Assembly: GCA_012036375.1 (NCBI GenBank)
Contig: JAAUOI010000047.1
Coordinates: forward strand, 1-13,552
From: Allobrachymonas sp.
GTDB lineage: Bacteria; Pseudomonadota; Gammaproteobacteria; Burkholderiales; Burkholderiaceae_C
Length of the DNA stretch: 13,552 nt
Direction of reading: 5' to 3'
Below the pieces are notes generated by a model. It ran no database searches, was not told the origin of the DNA, and saw only the letters and a list, made by a program, of their open reading frames with translations. Positions 1 through 5,885 of the stretch are shown in pieces. How positions within the stretch are numbered: the stretch's first letter is position 1; each line of letters begins with the position of its first letter. A program made the position numbers and the translations under genes.

Positions 1-160
1 CAATGGCATTGATTTCTGGATAGCGCTCAAGTTTGGCTTCTAAAATTTTGAGTTGTCGCAAGAACTCTGTGCCTAAACCACCTGATTGCGCCTCGTACCA
101 AGCAAAGATTTCTGCAATATCTTGTTCGGCGGCTTGCGTGTATCGAGCGACGAATCTCAC
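1..160 (-). CDS. RelE/ParE-family toxin, C-terminus cut by window edge
   Basis: Fifty-three codons are visible, starting at a GTG (160-158) that overlaps the stop codon of the antitoxin gene as GTGA. The protein begins MRFVARYTQAAEQDIAEIFA, which matches the first strand and helix of RelE/ParE-superfamily toxins (beta strand, then an amphipathic helix with Asp/Ile pattern, then YEAQSGGLGTEFL). Toxins of this superfamily either cut mRNA in the ribosome or poison gyrase; which applies cannot be told from this fragment because the C-terminal active-site region lies outside the window. The 4-base overlap with the upstream antitoxin shows translational coupling, as is usual for these pairs. Base use is slightly more AT-rich than the housekeeping genes further right. 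Confidence 0.8.
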   Translation of the reverse strand, partial: MRFVARYTQAAEQDIAEIFAWYEAQSGGLGTEFLRQLKILEAKLERYPEINAI

Positions 161-378
161 AGCTTGACGCCTAGTCTGCTGGCAATCTCAGTGAGCGTAC
201 TGCTGTGGCCAGGATTGGCCTCACTCCATGCGACGCGGCGCAGGATTTCGGCTTGCGCGGCTGCGCTTGTGGCACGGGCAGCCGCAGCTTCTTCTGCGAT
301 GTTGTCCCAAATATCTTCCACGAGCTGAATTTTTTCGTGAAGTGTGTATTGGGCGATGTGTTGGGGTAGGGCGCTCAT
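157..378 (-). CDS. Addiction-module antitoxin (Unstab_antitox/TIGR02574-like)
   Basis: A 73-residue protein beginning MSALPQHIAQYTLHEKIQLV and containing the run LVEDIWDNIAEEA, which is characteristic of the short antitoxins paired with RelE/ParE toxins. The later part contains an Ala-rich helix and the segment RRVAWSEANPGHSSTLTEI; in this family the same position usually carries a toxin-wrapping helix. The ATG at 378 is chosen over one six codons upstream because AGGA at 387-390 sits 8 bases before it. It lies 40 bases downstream of the remnant vapC and overlaps the toxin gene by 4 bases. Its role would be to neutralise the toxin and repress the operon. Family assignment is from motif recognition, not a search. 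Confidence 0.8.
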   Translation of the reverse strand: MSALPQHIAQYTLHEKIQLVEDIWDNIAEEAAAARATSAAAQAEILRRVAWSEANPGHSSTLTEIASRLGVKL

Positions 379-418
379 GGGAGTGTTCCTCAGCAAGTCA
401 AAACATTAACATGAAAGA

Positions 419-780
419 TCAAAGTAGCCAATTCTCCACCTTCAAGCCCTTTACCCTCCCAAACTCAGCCACGTTATCCGTCACCACCGTCAACTTATGG
501 TGCAAAGCTTCCGCAGTGATCCAAGTATCGTTACGGCTGATGGGCGTGCCGGTTTGTTCGAGCTGGGTGCGAAGGTGGGCGTAGCGCATGGCAACTTCTT
601 GGTCGATGATGAGGGGCTGTGCAGTTGCAATGATGAGGTCTAGCGCTTGCCTGCGCTGGGGATGTTTGTCGCCTTTGAGATAGTCGGTTTCTAACTCTCT
701 GCGCACGACTGGGGGGAGAAAGAGTTGGCTGGGATGTTGCCTGAAATGAAGACGCTGGCGCTGGCGGTGGGGGCTGTCAT
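419..780 (-). pseudogene. vapBC remnant: VapB start joined to VapC C-terminal half
   Basis: From the ATG at 780 a frame reads MTAPTASASVFISGNIPANS. The part SVFISGN resembles the start of the AbrB/MazE-type fold seen in the complete VapB nearby (STVFTSGNSQAVRIP). Another frame then reads LFLPPVVRRELE followed by the second half of a PIN domain (GTPISRNDTWITAEAL, then TVVTDN and EFGRVKGLKVENWLL), ending at 419. The VapB DNA-binding remainder and the first roughly 28 VapC residues, including the first catalytic Asp of the usual LLDTN motif, are missing. The two pieces are out of frame. A GTG at 706 could start a 95-residue product, but without the first acidic residue it should not be an active RNase. 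Inference: an internal deletion fused the two genes. The join lies roughly between 710 and 745. Confidence 0.6.
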
Positions 781-873
781 GTTGATCTCAGTTTGGCTAT
801 ACGGGTTGTCTATCGTATGGAGTGGCTTGCCAATGGGCTTAGTCCATGTCTAAAACTCGTAGGGGTATCAAAT

Positions 874-1518
874 TTACCCACCAGACTTTGGCAGCTTGTC
901 CATTTTGATGAGGAGGCTGTTCAAAAGAGGGAGAACCTCTGCGACTCCTGGTTCAGACTGTTTTTTCCGCAGTTCACTATAAATCGTATGGAGTTCCCGA
1001 AAATCATTGGGATCCTGCGATCCGGCGGTGATTTTGTCAGCTATTTTTTTGCTCGAGCAAAAAGATCTGCTCGAGCTCTGTTTGCTGCAATTTTCTGATC
1101 TGCTGCTGCAATATCAGCTCTGCCTGACTGCAATATCAGCTCTGTTTGCTGCAATTTTCTGATCTGCTGCCTGCATTATCCGCTACGAGCGGACAAAAGA
1201 TTGCTAATGACCTCAGCTCTGCGTCTCTCATAAATCGGCACCAGATGTGGCTTGCCGTCAGCCTGAGCGCGACTGATCTTGTTTGCGTAATCAAGCATCA
1301 GCTCTGCTTCACATTTAATACGCTTCTGTTGAGTTGGATTCCTGAGCTCGCCCGGTTGTAGGCAGGAGCGTTAATGCTGTTGCTGCCGCAAGACTCGTCA
1401 AGCCGGTGATGATTCGCTGGGCGAGAGTATTGCTGCCAACATCTGCAGGATCGTTGCTTTGAGCAAGTGTATTTTGCCTGGCGGCAGGTTGGGGCATGGC
1501 TTGGGAGAGTGCGTTCAT
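874..1518 (-). pseudogene. Fragmented gene for a secreted or membrane helical protein (unknown)
   Basis: The ATG at 1518 has an AAGGAA ribosome site about 8 bases upstream and encodes 67 residues with a hydrophobic stretch (IITGLTSLAAATALTLL) followed by TGRAQ, like a late signal peptide or membrane anchor, ending at 1315. Coding-like sequence continues in other frames: 1349-1179 reads NPTQQKRIKCEAELMLDYAN and onward to YERRRAEVISNLLSARS; 1176 onward reads MQAADQKIAANRADIAVRQ; 1115-1044 reads ADIAAADQKIAANRARADLF; and from about 1049 down to the TAA at 876-874 reads IADKITAGSQDPNDFRELHT and SELRKKQSEPGVAEVLPLLN. Joined together these make one helical, charged protein of about 200 residues. 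Several indels and a 64-base partial duplication break it. I do not recognise the family. It could be a real pseudogene or an intact gene damaged by sequence errors. Confidence 0.45.
1074..1170. repeat. Two 33-base direct repeats, 64 bases apart
   Basis: The sequence beginning AGCTCTGTTTGCTGCAATTT occupies 1074-1106 and recurs exactly at 1138-1170. Nested between them, CTGCAATATCAGCTCTG (17 bases) occurs at 1106-1122 and again at 1128-1144, 22 bases apart. On the minus strand the long repeat encodes ADQKIAANRA in both copies but in different frames, because 64 is not a multiple of three. Directly to the left lies a perfect palindrome of 18 bases at 1046-1063 (TTTTTGCTCGAG and its complement). 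The arrangement looks like local duplication by replication slippage inside the decayed gene. Confidence 0.85.
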
Positions 1519-1558
1519 CAGGATATTCCTTGCAATGAAAAAACTTTAACATGAATGA

Positions 1559-1957
1559 TTAAATCAGCCAATTCTCCACCTTCAAGCCCTTGACCCGCTT
1601 GAATTCGCGCACATTGTTTGTCACCAAGGTTGCACCGAGGCTCAGGGCGTGGGCGGCGATCCAGAAATCATTGGCTCCTATGGGCTCGCCACGTTTTTGC
1701 AGATCGGTGCGTATTTGGCCGTAAATGAGAGCCGAGGGCGTATCTAGTGCCAATACTTCGATATCTTGAAGAAGTGCTTTGATGCGGGCGAGCTTGAGGC
1801 TCCCTACTGGATTAAGCGTAAGGCCGTACTCTATTTCTCCAAGATGAATGGCAGATAGCTTGATATTTTTGATGTCAAGTTTGGCAAATGCGGCCAGAGC
1901 TTTGGGATGACCTTTAACGATTGCAGTGAATGTGTTGGTATCTAGCAAATGGATCAT
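1559..1957 (-). CDS. vapC: VapC-type PIN-domain RNase toxin
   Basis: A 132-residue PIN-domain protein of normal VapC length. It should act as a magnesium-dependent endoribonuclease, usually on tRNA or rRNA. The acidic residues are visible: D6 in HLLDTN, E41 in LGEIEYG, D97 in GANDFWIAAHAL, and a TNN at 113-115 where VapC proteins carry D or N. It ends REFKRVKGLKVENWLI, nearly the same ending as the truncated toxin at 419. The ATG at 1957 is preferred because AAGG sits 10 bases upstream; a TTG at 1966 overlapping the vapB stop is an alternative that would add three residues. It is coupled to vapB and all catalytic residues are present, so it is probably active. Confidence 0.92.
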   Translation of the reverse strand: MIHLLDTNTFTAIVKGHPKALAAFAKLDIKNIKLSAIHLGEIEYGLTLNPVGSLKLARIKALLQDIEVLALDTPSALIYGQIRTDLQKRGEPIGANDFWIAAHALSLGATLVTNNVREFKRVKGLKVENWLI

Positions 1958-1962
1958 GGGTA

Positions 1963-2355
1963 TCAAGCCTTAGCCACTTTTCGTGAGGGAGCTTCTTTTT
2001 TACTCTTGGGCTGCTTAGCAGCGCGTGATGTATCTGATGCTTCGTCACCAAAAAGCGCTTTCCAATCGCGCTCTTGGGCGGGTTCTTGGCGCAGTTCGCG
2101 AAGAGTTTGATCGAAAGCTTCCCATTCGTGCAGATCGTTTGGGTCTAAAGGTGGCAGGTTGGCTAGGATTTCAGCAGTGGTGCGATGCTTAGGCTTAACA
2201 ATCAGCTCATTGCCACGCTTCACGATGGTGACTTGCTTGGTGTTGAACTGAAACTCTTTGGGAATACGCACGGCTTGGCTGTTGCCGCTGGTGAAGACGG
2301 TGGAGTCTTTTTGTGCAGTGGTTGGCGTGATGGAGGAGGGTAGGCGGGCGTTCAT
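1963..2355 (-). CDS. vapB: VapB-type antitoxin, AbrB/MazE-like DNA-binding fold
   Basis: A 130-residue antitoxin. Residues about 19-60 carry the swapped-hairpin signature STVFTSGNSQAVRIPKEFQF followed by VTIVKRGNELIVKPK, which binds operator DNA as a dimer. The segment around LREL.QEPAQERDWKALFG is the likely toxin-binding part. The last 25 residues are unusually Lys/Ala/Ser-rich (KQPKSKKEAPSRKVAKA), making the protein longer than the common 75-80-residue VapB; this basic tail may add DNA contact, which is inference. The ATG at 2355 is chosen because AGGAG lies 7 bases upstream; upstream in-frame starts up to 2484 would run into the msrA control region. It shares a divergent intergenic region with msrA and is followed by vapC after a few bases. 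Confidence 0.9.
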   Translation of the reverse strand: MNARLPSSITPTTAQKDSTVFTSGNSQAVRIPKEFQFNTKQVTIVKRGNELIVKPKHRTTAEILANLPPLDPNDLHEWEAFDQTLRELRQEPAQERDWKALFGDEASDTSRAAKQPKSKKEAPSRKVAKA

Positions 2356-2378
2356 GGCTGGCTCCTGTTGATGGAGGT

Positions 2379-2423
2379 TTGTATATCTTGATTGTATATC
2401 CTCAATCATCGACTGTGTATTTC
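2379..2423. promoter_or_regulatory. Candidate VapB operator: repeated TTGTATATC
   Basis: TTGTATATC occurs at 2379-2387 and at 2392-2400, 13 bases apart, with a weaker third copy (CTGTGTATTTC) at 2413-2423. The repeats lie directly upstream of the vapB ribosome site, where AbrB-fold antitoxins usually bind to repress their own operon. The region is AT-rich and must also contain the vapBC promoter. That these repeats are the operator is inference from position and repetition. Confidence 0.45.
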
Positions 2424-2467
2424 CTATGAGAATGCTATGTGAATGAGCCAAGTGCGAAAATCTTAGT

Positions 2468-3025
2468 ATGAACACTATCGCCACATCATCTGCTGCTCCT
2501 CAAACCATCACCCTCGGCGGAGGCTGTTTTTGGTGTACCGAATCGGTCTTTAAAGAAGTCAAAGGCGTTCTCGATGTGGAATCGGGCTATTGCAATGGGC
2601 ATGTGTTGAATCCCAGCTATGAAGATGTATGCGCCGGGCAGACGGGGCACAACGAGGTGGTCAAGCTGGTGTATGACCCAGCGGTGATTTCCACGCGGGA
2701 GATTTTGGAGATCTTTTTTGTGGTGCATGACTGCACGCAGCTAAACCGCCAAGGCAATGACACCGGCACACAATATCGCAGCGGGATTTATTTCTCGAAT
2801 GCGCAGCAGCAAGATGCGGCCAACGACCTCATCCGCGAGATGAGCCAAGACAAGATTTTTGATGGCTCGATTGTGACTGAGGTGTTGCCGCTGCAAAACT
2901 ACAGCGCAGCCGAGGACTACCACCAAGATTTTTTTGAGCGCAACCCGTATCAAGGCTACTGCATGGCTGTGGCTGCGCCCAAGGTGGCGAAGTTTCGCAA
3001 GACGTTTGCGCGGCTAGCAAAGTAA
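2468..3025 (+). CDS. msrA: Peptide-methionine (S)-S-oxide reductase
   Basis: A 185-residue MsrA that repairs oxidised methionine (S epimer) in proteins, using thioredoxin as the electron donor. The catalytic motif GGGCFWC places the reactive cysteine at C20; a resolving cysteine is at C165 in NPYQGYCMAVAAPKVAKFRK. The middle carries the conserved TGTQYRSGIYF and EDYHQDFFERNPYQGYC blocks. GYCNGH replaces the more common GYAGG at about residues 41-46, adding an extra cysteine. No signal peptide is seen, so it should be cytoplasmic. There is no clear ribosome site before the ATG, so translation may be weak or leaderless. The gene is divergent from vapB and is followed 34 bases later by the ABC operon on the same strand. 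Confidence 0.95.
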   Translation: MNTIATSSAAPQTITLGGGCFWCTESVFKEVKGVLDVESGYCNGHVLNPSYEDVCAGQTGHNEVVKLVYDPAVISTREILEIFFVVHDCTQLNRQGNDTGTQYRSGIYFSNAQQQDAANDLIREMSQDKIFDGSIVTEVLPLQNYSAAEDYHQDFFERNPYQGYCMAVAAPKVAKFRKTFARLAK

Positions 3026-3059
3026 ACCGCCTTCAGCCTAGGCTACGTATCATTGCGGC

Positions 3060-3758
3060 ATGTTGGTCTCTGAGCAATTGAGTTTTTCTTATCCGGGCGG
3101 CGCTGTGATGCGCTTTCCGGATCTGGCATTGCCTGAGAAAGGCGTGTTGCTGCTGCAAGGCGCTTCGGGCTCGGGGAAGTCAACGCTGCTGGCGCTCTGT
3201 TGCGCGCTGCTGAGTGGTGCTTGTGGCAAGCTTCGGGTAGCAGGGCAAGATGTGTTGACGTTGAAAGGCGCTGAGCGCGATGCTTGGCGCGGGCGCACGG
3301 TGGGTTTTTTGCCTCAAAGGCTGCATTTGAGTGAATCACTCTCAGTGCGCGGCAATCTGGGCTTGGTGTTTTTCGCAGCAGGTTTGCCTGAAGACACTGC
3401 GAAAATTGAAGCTGCTTTGCAGGCGCTGGGCGTGGCGGACTTGGCCGAGCGTCGCCCCAGCGCGCTCTCTGGTGGGCAGGCGCAGCGGGTGGCGCTGGCG
3501 CGGGCTGTATTGCTTTCGCCGAAGATCATCTTGGCCGATGAACCGACGGCGAGTTTGGATGATGAGGCTGCATTTCAGGCCATCGCACTCTTGCTGCAAG
3601 CGGCGCAGCGCTGCGGTGCATCGCTGGTGATTGCCACGCATGATGCGCGGGTGAAGCTGGCGCTGCAAAGCTCTGAGCAAGCCTTGCAACCTATAGTTTT
3701 GAAAAATTTAAGCCAAACGGGCACTTTGCCGGCAAGAAATATGCGCAGAGTGCTATGA
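3060..3758 (+). CDS. ABC transporter ATP-binding protein (LolD/MacB-like)
   Basis: A 232-residue ATPase with all motifs intact: Walker A GASGSGKST at 34-42, Q-loop Q86 in FLPQRLHL, signature LSGGQ at 136-140, Walker B IILADEP from 156, and the switch His at 194 in IATHDAR. The compact size and sequence place it with the LolD/MacB/YbbA group, whose partners are FtsX-like permeases that move or extract envelope molecules rather than import nutrients through a channel. Its stop codon overlaps the permease start as ATGA, showing that both are made together. The C-terminal 30 residues after the core are short and not recognisable. No strong ribosome site precedes the ATG. Confidence 0.93.
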   Translation: MLVSEQLSFSYPGGAVMRFPDLALPEKGVLLLQGASGSGKSTLLALCCALLSGACGKLRVAGQDVLTLKGAERDAWRGRTVGFLPQRLHLSESLSVRGNLGLVFFAAGLPEDTAKIEAALQALGVADLAERRPSALSGGQAQRVALARAVLLSPKIILADEPTASLDDEAAFQAIALLLQAAQRCGASLVIATHDARVKLALQSSEQALQPIVLKNLSQTGTLPARNMRRVL

Positions 3759-4962
3759 AAAGCATAGTATCGACATTCTCTTATGCGCTGCGTATGCTGC
3801 TTGCCCGCCCGGGCGCGGCGCTGCTCAATGCGCTCTTGATCGCGCTCGGCGTGGCCACCATGACGGTGCTGCTACTGGTGTCCACGCAGATGGAGCGCAG
3901 TTTTGAACGCGATCTCGCGGGCGTGGATGTGATCGTGGGCGCAAAAGGCTCGCCGCTGCAAATGATTTTGGCGGGCGTGTTGCATGTGGACGTGCCGGCG
4001 GGGAATATTCCGCTGGAGGCCGCGCAAGCACTGGCCAAAGATGCACGCGTGAAGCAGTTGATTCCGCTGAGTTTGGGCGATAGCTTTCAAGGTTTTCGGA
4101 TCGTGGGCACGACGCAGGCTTATCCTGATTTGTACAACGCTCAGTTGGCCGCCGGCAGCATGTGGTCGCAGCCGATGCAGGCAGTGGCAGGTGCAGATGT
4201 GGCTGCGCAATTGCCGCTGGGTGCGAGCTTTGCCGGCACGCATGGGCTGGCGGGTGGCGGCGAGGTGCATGACAAATCTCAGTACACCGTGACCGGTCAT
4301 TTGCAGCGCTGCGGCTGCGTGTTGGATCGCTTGATTTGACGAGCACCGAGAGCGTCTGGCAGGTGCATGAAAAAGAAATTGCGCTCGATGAGGCGGATAA
4401 AAAAGCCCTGCAAGAGGAACGGGAGATCACCTTTGCCCTGATTCAATATTTCTCGCCACTGGCGGCCGTGAGCTTTCCGCGCTTTGTGAACCAAGGCACC
4501 GAGCTGCAAGCCGCTGCGCCCGCCATTGAGATCACGCGCCTGTTTCGCATGCTCGGCGTGGGTACGCAGGTGCTGCAAGCTTTTGCAGTGGTGCTGCTGG
4601 CCGTGGCGGCGATGAGCCTGTGGATGTCGCTCACAGCGGCTTTGCGCGAGCGGCGCGGCGATCTGGCGATGCTGCGCATGCTGGGTGCATCGCCTGCGAA
4701 GGTGGCGACTTTGCTGTTGTTTGAAACGCTTTTGTTGGCCTTCGTGGGCTGGGGCATTGGCGTGATACTTGGTCACCTCTTGACAAGTCTGATAGGCTAT
4801 TTATTGGAAGCAGAGCGCTCGCTGGTGGTCAGTGGAGCGCTGTGGCTGCCGCAGGAACTGCTGCTCTTGGCAGGAGTCTTGGTTTTATCGGTTCTGGCTG
4901 TGGCTTGGCCTTTGCGGCAGGCTTACAGGATCGATGTTTTGCAACAGTTACAAATGAGGTGA
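3755..4962 (+). CDS. FtsX-like ABC permease, split by a one-base frameshift
   Basis: Two frames together form one 402-residue permease. The first (3755-4339) has an N-terminal membrane segment (LLNALLIALGVATMTVLLLV) followed by a periplasmic MacB-type domain, and stops at TGA 4337-4339 after GCVLDRLI. The second (from 4336) continues without a gap as LTSTESVWQVHEKE and ends with three membrane segments typical of FtsX-like permeases (around LQAFAVVLLAVAAMSLWMSL, ATLLLFETLLLAFVGWGIGV and ELLLLAGVLVLSVLAVAWPL). Reading ATTTTG instead of ATTTG at 4334-4338 restores one frame. ERRGDLAMLRMLGASP is the usual cytoplasmic coupling loop to the ATPase. It starts inside the ATPase stop codon and is followed 5 bases later by the small four-Cys gene. 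Sequencing error or a recent mutation are both possible. Confidence 0.88.
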
Positions 4963-4967
4963 TTTCC

Positions 4968-5237
4968 ATGATTTTTAAGCAAAAAAGGCTTCTGGCCGGC
5001 GTTTTATCTGCGCTAAGCGCTATGACATTTATAGCGTCTTCGGCCTTCGCGCAAGCGCATTCCGCTGCCGACATCAAGAAAGATATTGAACGCCACAAAG
5101 CCATGGCCGCTGCCCACACCTCAGCCGCGCAATGTCTCGAATCGGGCAAGAAATACGATGCTTGCATGGATGAATTGCAAAAATCTTGCAAAGGCTTGGG
5201 CATCGGCAAGCATTGCGGCATGCGTCATGTCCATTGA
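4968..5237 (+). CDS. Small exported four-cysteine protein with His-rich tail
   Basis: An 89-residue protein with a clear signal peptide (positive MIFKQKR, hydrophobic LLAGVLSALSAMTFIASS, likely cut after AFA at 28). The mature part of about 61 residues is helical and has four cysteines at 56, 66, 74 and 83 (spacing X9, X7, X8), suited to two disulphides or a metal site. It ends in CGMRHVH, with further His at 31, 43, 50 and 82. A strong ribosome site (GAGGTGAT) precedes the ATG at 4968. It is tightly packed between the permease and the DUF3299 gene, so it is probably the periplasmic partner of the transporter. I do not recognise a named family; binding of a metal ion is inference from composition and context. 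Confidence 0.85.
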   Translation: MIFKQKRLLAGVLSALSAMTFIASSAFAQAHSAADIKKDIERHKAMAAAHTSAAQCLESGKKYDACMDELQKSCKGLGIGKHCGMRHVH

Positions 5238-5838
5238 GCGGCGGCTGTTGTTGGCAGTTGGGGCGACGCTGCTCGCTTCAACGGCTGGTGCGCAGGTGCT
5301 CTCTTCTCCGATTAGCAAAAGCTCGGGCTCCTCTGGCTCGGGCTCCTCTAACTCAGCCGCCAGAAAATCCGCCGTCCCTCAGCCTGTGCAAAGCCAAAGC
5401 GGTGCGCTGGCTGGTGTGCCGGCAGGGCAAGGCGCGGGGGTACACAGCCCCAATTCTCCGTTTGCGCCGCTACCCAAGCGCGACGATGTGATTGCTTGGA
5501 GCGTGCTCACCGCCCTGACCACCAAGAACGAGAAAAATAAAATCCTGCCCGTGTTTGGCAAGCAGCAACTCGCACTGCATCAAAAAACGCAAAAAGTCCA
5601 AGGCTTCATGATGCCGCTAGAGCCTGGGCAAAATCAGCGTCATTTTTTGCTCACCTCCGTGCCTCTCACCTGCAGCTTCTGCCTGCCCGGCGGCCCGGAG
5701 AGCATGATCGAAGTGCGCACCAAAACGCCTGTGAAATATTCGCTAGAGCCAGTGGTGGTCGAAGGTAAATTCTTGGTGCTCCAAGACGATCCCTACGGCT
5801 TGTATTACCGCATCACGGAGGCGGTGGCCGTGAAGTGA
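5227..5838 (+). CDS. DUF3299-type exported protein with CxxC motif
   Basis: A 203-residue protein. Residues 1-22 form a signal peptide (MSIERRLLLAVGATLLASTAGA), then a Ser/Gly/Ala/Pro-rich linker runs to about 80. The folded C-terminal part contains VQGFMMPLEPGQNQRHFLLT, PLTCSFCLPGGPESMIEV and VEGKFLVLQDDPYGLYYRI, the signature blocks of DUF3299. Cysteines 149 and 152 form CSFC, which could be redox-active or bind metal. The ATG overlaps the previous gene by 11 bases, so translation is coupled; no separate ribosome site is seen. DUF3299 proteins are found beside FtsX-type ABC genes in other proteobacteria; from memory, one such set is the zinc-regulated Zrg system of Vibrio, which I could not verify here. 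The molecular function is unknown. Confidence 0.85.
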   Translation: MSIERRLLLAVGATLLASTAGAQVLSSPISKSSGSSGSGSSNSAARKSAVPQPVQSQSGALAGVPAGQGAGVHSPNSPFAPLPKRDDVIAWSVLTALTTKNEKNKILPVFGKQQLALHQKTQKVQGFMMPLEPGQNQRHFLLTSVPLTCSFCLPGGPESMIEVRTKTPVKYSLEPVVVEGKFLVLQDDPYGLYYRITEAVAVK

Positions 5839-5841
5839 TAA

Positions 5842-5885
5842 GTCTTGGTGTCTGAGCCCGTGATGCGCTGGCTACACTCCAAGAC
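5842..5885 (+). promoter_or_regulatory. Stem-loop ending at the AEC permease start codon
   Basis: GTCTTGG (5842-5848) pairs with CCAAGAC (5879-5885), whose last base touches the ATG at 5886. TGT (5849-5851) and ACA (5874-5876) could extend the stem past a two-base bulge. The hairpin would cover the place where a ribosome site should be, and no good one is seen, so it might limit translation of the permease. It lacks a T run and is not a convincing terminator. A chance repeat is possible. Confidence 0.3.

Noticed and set aside
1046..1063. Perfect 18-base palindrome as a terminator or operator
   Set aside because: The GC part is only eight bases with no loop, so a hairpin would be weak; it lies inside the decayed gene and probably reflects local duplication.
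793..1098. Plus-strand open frame of 101 codons beside the repeats
   Set aside because: No ribosome site, no family features, and it lies opposite the minus-strand coding-like fragments.
1074..1170. CRISPR-like array
   Set aside because: Only two copies, of uneven nested repeats, without regular spacers or cas genes.
1957..1966. TTG 1966 as the vapC start
   Set aside because: It overlaps the vapB stop, but ATG 1957 has a better spaced ribosome site and gives the usual MIHLLDTN beginning.
4330..4340. Programmed ribosomal frameshift in the permease
   Set aside because: The site has only three T and no X-XXY-YYZ slippery pattern; FtsX-like permeases are not known for programmed shifts, and the same kind of loss occurs in three other places.
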